A stretch of DNA of 58,187 nucleotides from positions 1-58,187 of the forward strand of contig NZ_JAUSTT010000028.1 in assembly GCF_030812995.1 (NCBI RefSeq). The letters are read 5' to 3'. This DNA is from Bacillus chungangensis. Its GTDB lineage: Bacteria; Bacillota; Bacilli; Bacillales; Bacillaceae_C. The notes beneath the pieces were generated by a model. The model ran no database searches and was not told the origin of the DNA. It saw only the letters and a list, made by a program, of their open reading frames with translations. Below are positions 56,816 through 58,187 of this stretch, piece by piece. The translations under genes were made by a program, and so were the position numbers. The first letter of the stretch is position 1. Each line of letters starts with the position of its first letter.

Positions 56816-56860
56816 TAAGAGGGAATGTGAAGAAAACTGTTAAATTTCCCTCTTATTTTT
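56816..56860 (+). terminator. Terminator of the CotG-like gene
   Basis: TAAGAGGGAA (56816-56825) and TTCCCTCTTA (56846-56855) are followed by a run of ten T. Confidence 0.85.
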
Positions 56861-57225
56861 TTTTTCGTTTCATTCCTTCTAAAAAAAATTATCTATATAA
56901 CTTTTCCTCAACTTGCACTTATTACATACACCATTTTAATTATCTTATTCTTCTTTTCTCCTTATGATAAGAAGTTTTTTCAATGTATAAATCATCCCTG
57001 CTGTTTTTCTCGATGATCAAGTACAGCTTTAAATGAGGTTGGATCAATCAATAGCTTCAACAATCATTTCAGAATTCTCGCATCAATTTTTGAAGTGATT
57101 TTCCTACAATGTATATTTAATTTTTTGCAAAGCACACCTTCAAAAATAATATTCATACGATATACCATGAAACATTGGTTAATGGAAGGATGATCAAAAA
57201 TGGGCGATCTCCTTCTTTATGATCG
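56861..57225. other. Spacer upstream of cotE
   Basis: AT-rich, no gene recognised. It separates the CotG-like gene from cotE, so cotE has its own promoter. Confidence 0.35.
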
Positions 57226-57255
57226 GCACACTAGTCTATTTTTAAGCATAAGATG
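57226..57255 (+). promoter_or_regulatory. Probable sigma-K promoter of cotE
   Basis: CACA (57226-57229), 16 bp and CATAAGATGA (57246-57255) fit the mother-cell sigma-K consensus (mACm, 16-17 bp, CATAnnnTA) with one mismatch. It lies about 30 bp before the cotE start. B. subtilis cotE also has a sigma-K promoter. Confidence 0.5.
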
Positions 57256-57286
57256 AAATGAAAATAAGTGAGGAGGGTTCGCTCGA

Positions 57287-57847
57287 ATGGCAGAATGTAG
57301 AGAGATTATTACAAAAGCGGTTGTTGCGAAAGGGCGGAAGTTTACAAAGTCCAATCATACTGTAAAACCGCCAAACCACCCATCGAGCATTTTGGGCTGT
57401 TGGATTATTAATCATAAGTACGAAGCACGAAAAATTGGCAAAAAAATAGAGGTATGTGGTTCTTATGATATTAATGTTTGGTATTCTCATCATGACAATA
57501 CAAAAACATCTGTTGTTACAGAAAAAGTTGAATACACAGATGTAATCAAACTGAAATATCGTGATTCAGACAGCTTGAACGATAAAGAAATATCGGCACG
57601 AGTACTTCAGCAGCCAAATTGCTTGGAAGCAGTAATATCTAAAAATGGCAACAGAGTTATTGTGACAGTTGAAAGAGAATTTCTTGTTGAAGTGATTGGA
57701 GAAACAAAAGTTTGCGTCGCTATACATTCCGATGGGTGCAGTAGTGATGATGATGATGAAGATTGGAGCACAGACTTGGACGATGAAGAATTAGAGGAAA
57801 TAGATCCTCATTTCTTATCAGAGACAGAAAAAGATGAGAAGGATTAA
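57287..57847 (+). CDS. cotE: Outer spore coat morphogenetic protein CotE
   Basis: The 186-residue protein matches Cot[80 protein letters not shown] and [19 protein letters not shown], then a very acidic tail ([20 protein letters not shown]). CotE forms the platform on which the outer coat assembles, and its acidic C-terminus guides assembly of the outer coat. GAGGAGGG precedes the ATG. In B. subtilis cotE lies beside mutS; here it is beside cotH and cotG-like, so this may be a relocated gene or a second copy. Confidence 0.95.
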   Translation: MAECREIITKAVVAKGRKFTKSNHTVKPPNHPSSILGCWIINHKYEARKIGKKIEVCGSYDINVWYSHHDNTKTSVVTEKVEYTDVIKLKYRDSDSLNDKEISARVLQQPNCLEAVISKNGNRVIVTVEREFLVEVIGETKVCVAIHSDGCSSDDDDEDWSTDLDDEELEEIDPHFLSETEKDEKD

Positions 57848-58016
57848 CAGGGGGAAGAACAATAATAGGCGTTCCATACTAGGGTACACAGGATCTCAGG
57901 CTATTAGATAGATGTAATGAAAAGCCTAGAAGCTTTCGAAACCTCAATACAATTTAGGAAAGGAGATCGCTGCACGAAAAAAGTTGTGTCTTCTCTCCAT
58001 TATGATATAACAACAA

Positions 58017-58045
58017 AACTAGGGAGAGGACTTCCTAGTTTTTTT
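58017..58045 (+). terminator. Terminator after cotE
   Basis: AACTAGG, ten bases and CCTAGTT are followed by TTTTT. It lies about 170 bp after the cotE stop. Confidence 0.7.
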
Positions 58046-58129
58046 CATTGCTGAATAGAAAATATCCCCCCATCATTCCTTCGAGACTATATAAAAAGAG
58101 GTTGGGACAAAACCCACCTCTGACATGAA

Positions 58130-58172
58130 AAAGCCGGTGAAATTTTACGACGAGTAAAATTTCACCGGCTTT
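58130..58172. repeat. Long perfect hairpin at right edge
   Basis: AAAGCCGGTGAAATTTTAC (58130-58148), five bases and the exact complement (58154-58172) form a 19-bp stem. A second stem AGAGGT...ACCTCT around GGG/CCC lies just before it (about 58097-58121). No terminator-type T run follows. It may be an intergenic repeat or the border of a mobile element. Confidence 0.55.
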
Positions 58173-58187
58173 GATAACTTTTGCATT

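Overview
The window looks like chromosome of an endospore-forming member of the Bacillaceae. It carries the dacF-spoIIAA-spoIIAB-sigF cluster, spoVAF, spmA/spmB, dacB, cotH/cotE, a glmS ribozyme, a resABC-resDE-sigX-rsiX block and scpA/scpB, all with Bacillus-type gene order and strong AGGAGG-type ribosome binding sites. Genus and species cannot be fixed from the sequence alone.

Two compartments are visible. Positions 1 to about 21,970 are accessory DNA. They hold decayed or frameshifted genes (GNAT, DUF418, TetR, a C45-type hydrolase), fragments of several insertion sequences (IS3, IS1-like, IS1634-like), a few apparently intact genes (CPBP protease, MerR regulator, a COG2345-type regulator with a divergent MFS exporter, an aminoglycoside-phosphotransferase-like kinase, a divergent plsY) and, next to glmS, relics of Tn7-like transposons. 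A Tn7-like end built from repeated TnsB-type sites stops 24 bp from the glmS stop codon, the classic attTn7 position. Just inside it lie a truncated tnsA and a probable tnsE remnant. A second end of the same type and orientation lies at about 14.4 kb beside a tnsC-like remnant. Between the two ends sits a cargo of an FtsX/MacB-type permease plus ATPase convergent with a histidine kinase/response regulator pair. An intact IS150-group element has landed in the loop of the terminator between them.

From glmS (about 22 kb) to the end the window is core chromosome, mostly on the minus strand: glmS with its ribozyme, family I pyrophosphatase, an M23/LysM hydrolase, sigX-rsiX, resDE and resABC (cytochrome c maturation and redox signalling), rluB, spmA-spmB-dacB (spore cortex and core maturation), scpA/scpB (chromosome segregation), ribT, lysA, spoVAF, the spoIIA operon with dacF, the nucleoside salvage genes deoB-punA-pdp, xerD and yqzK. 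The right end is a spore-coat cluster: cotH divergent from an arginine/threonine-rich CotG-like protein, followed by cotE. The spoVAA-AE genes that usually lie between sigF and spoVAF are absent here, and spoVAF has its own sigma-G-type promoter.

At least five copies of a structured intergenic repeat, each about 155-235 bp, are scattered through both compartments, often directly after a stop codon. They are the most consistent unexplained feature of the window.
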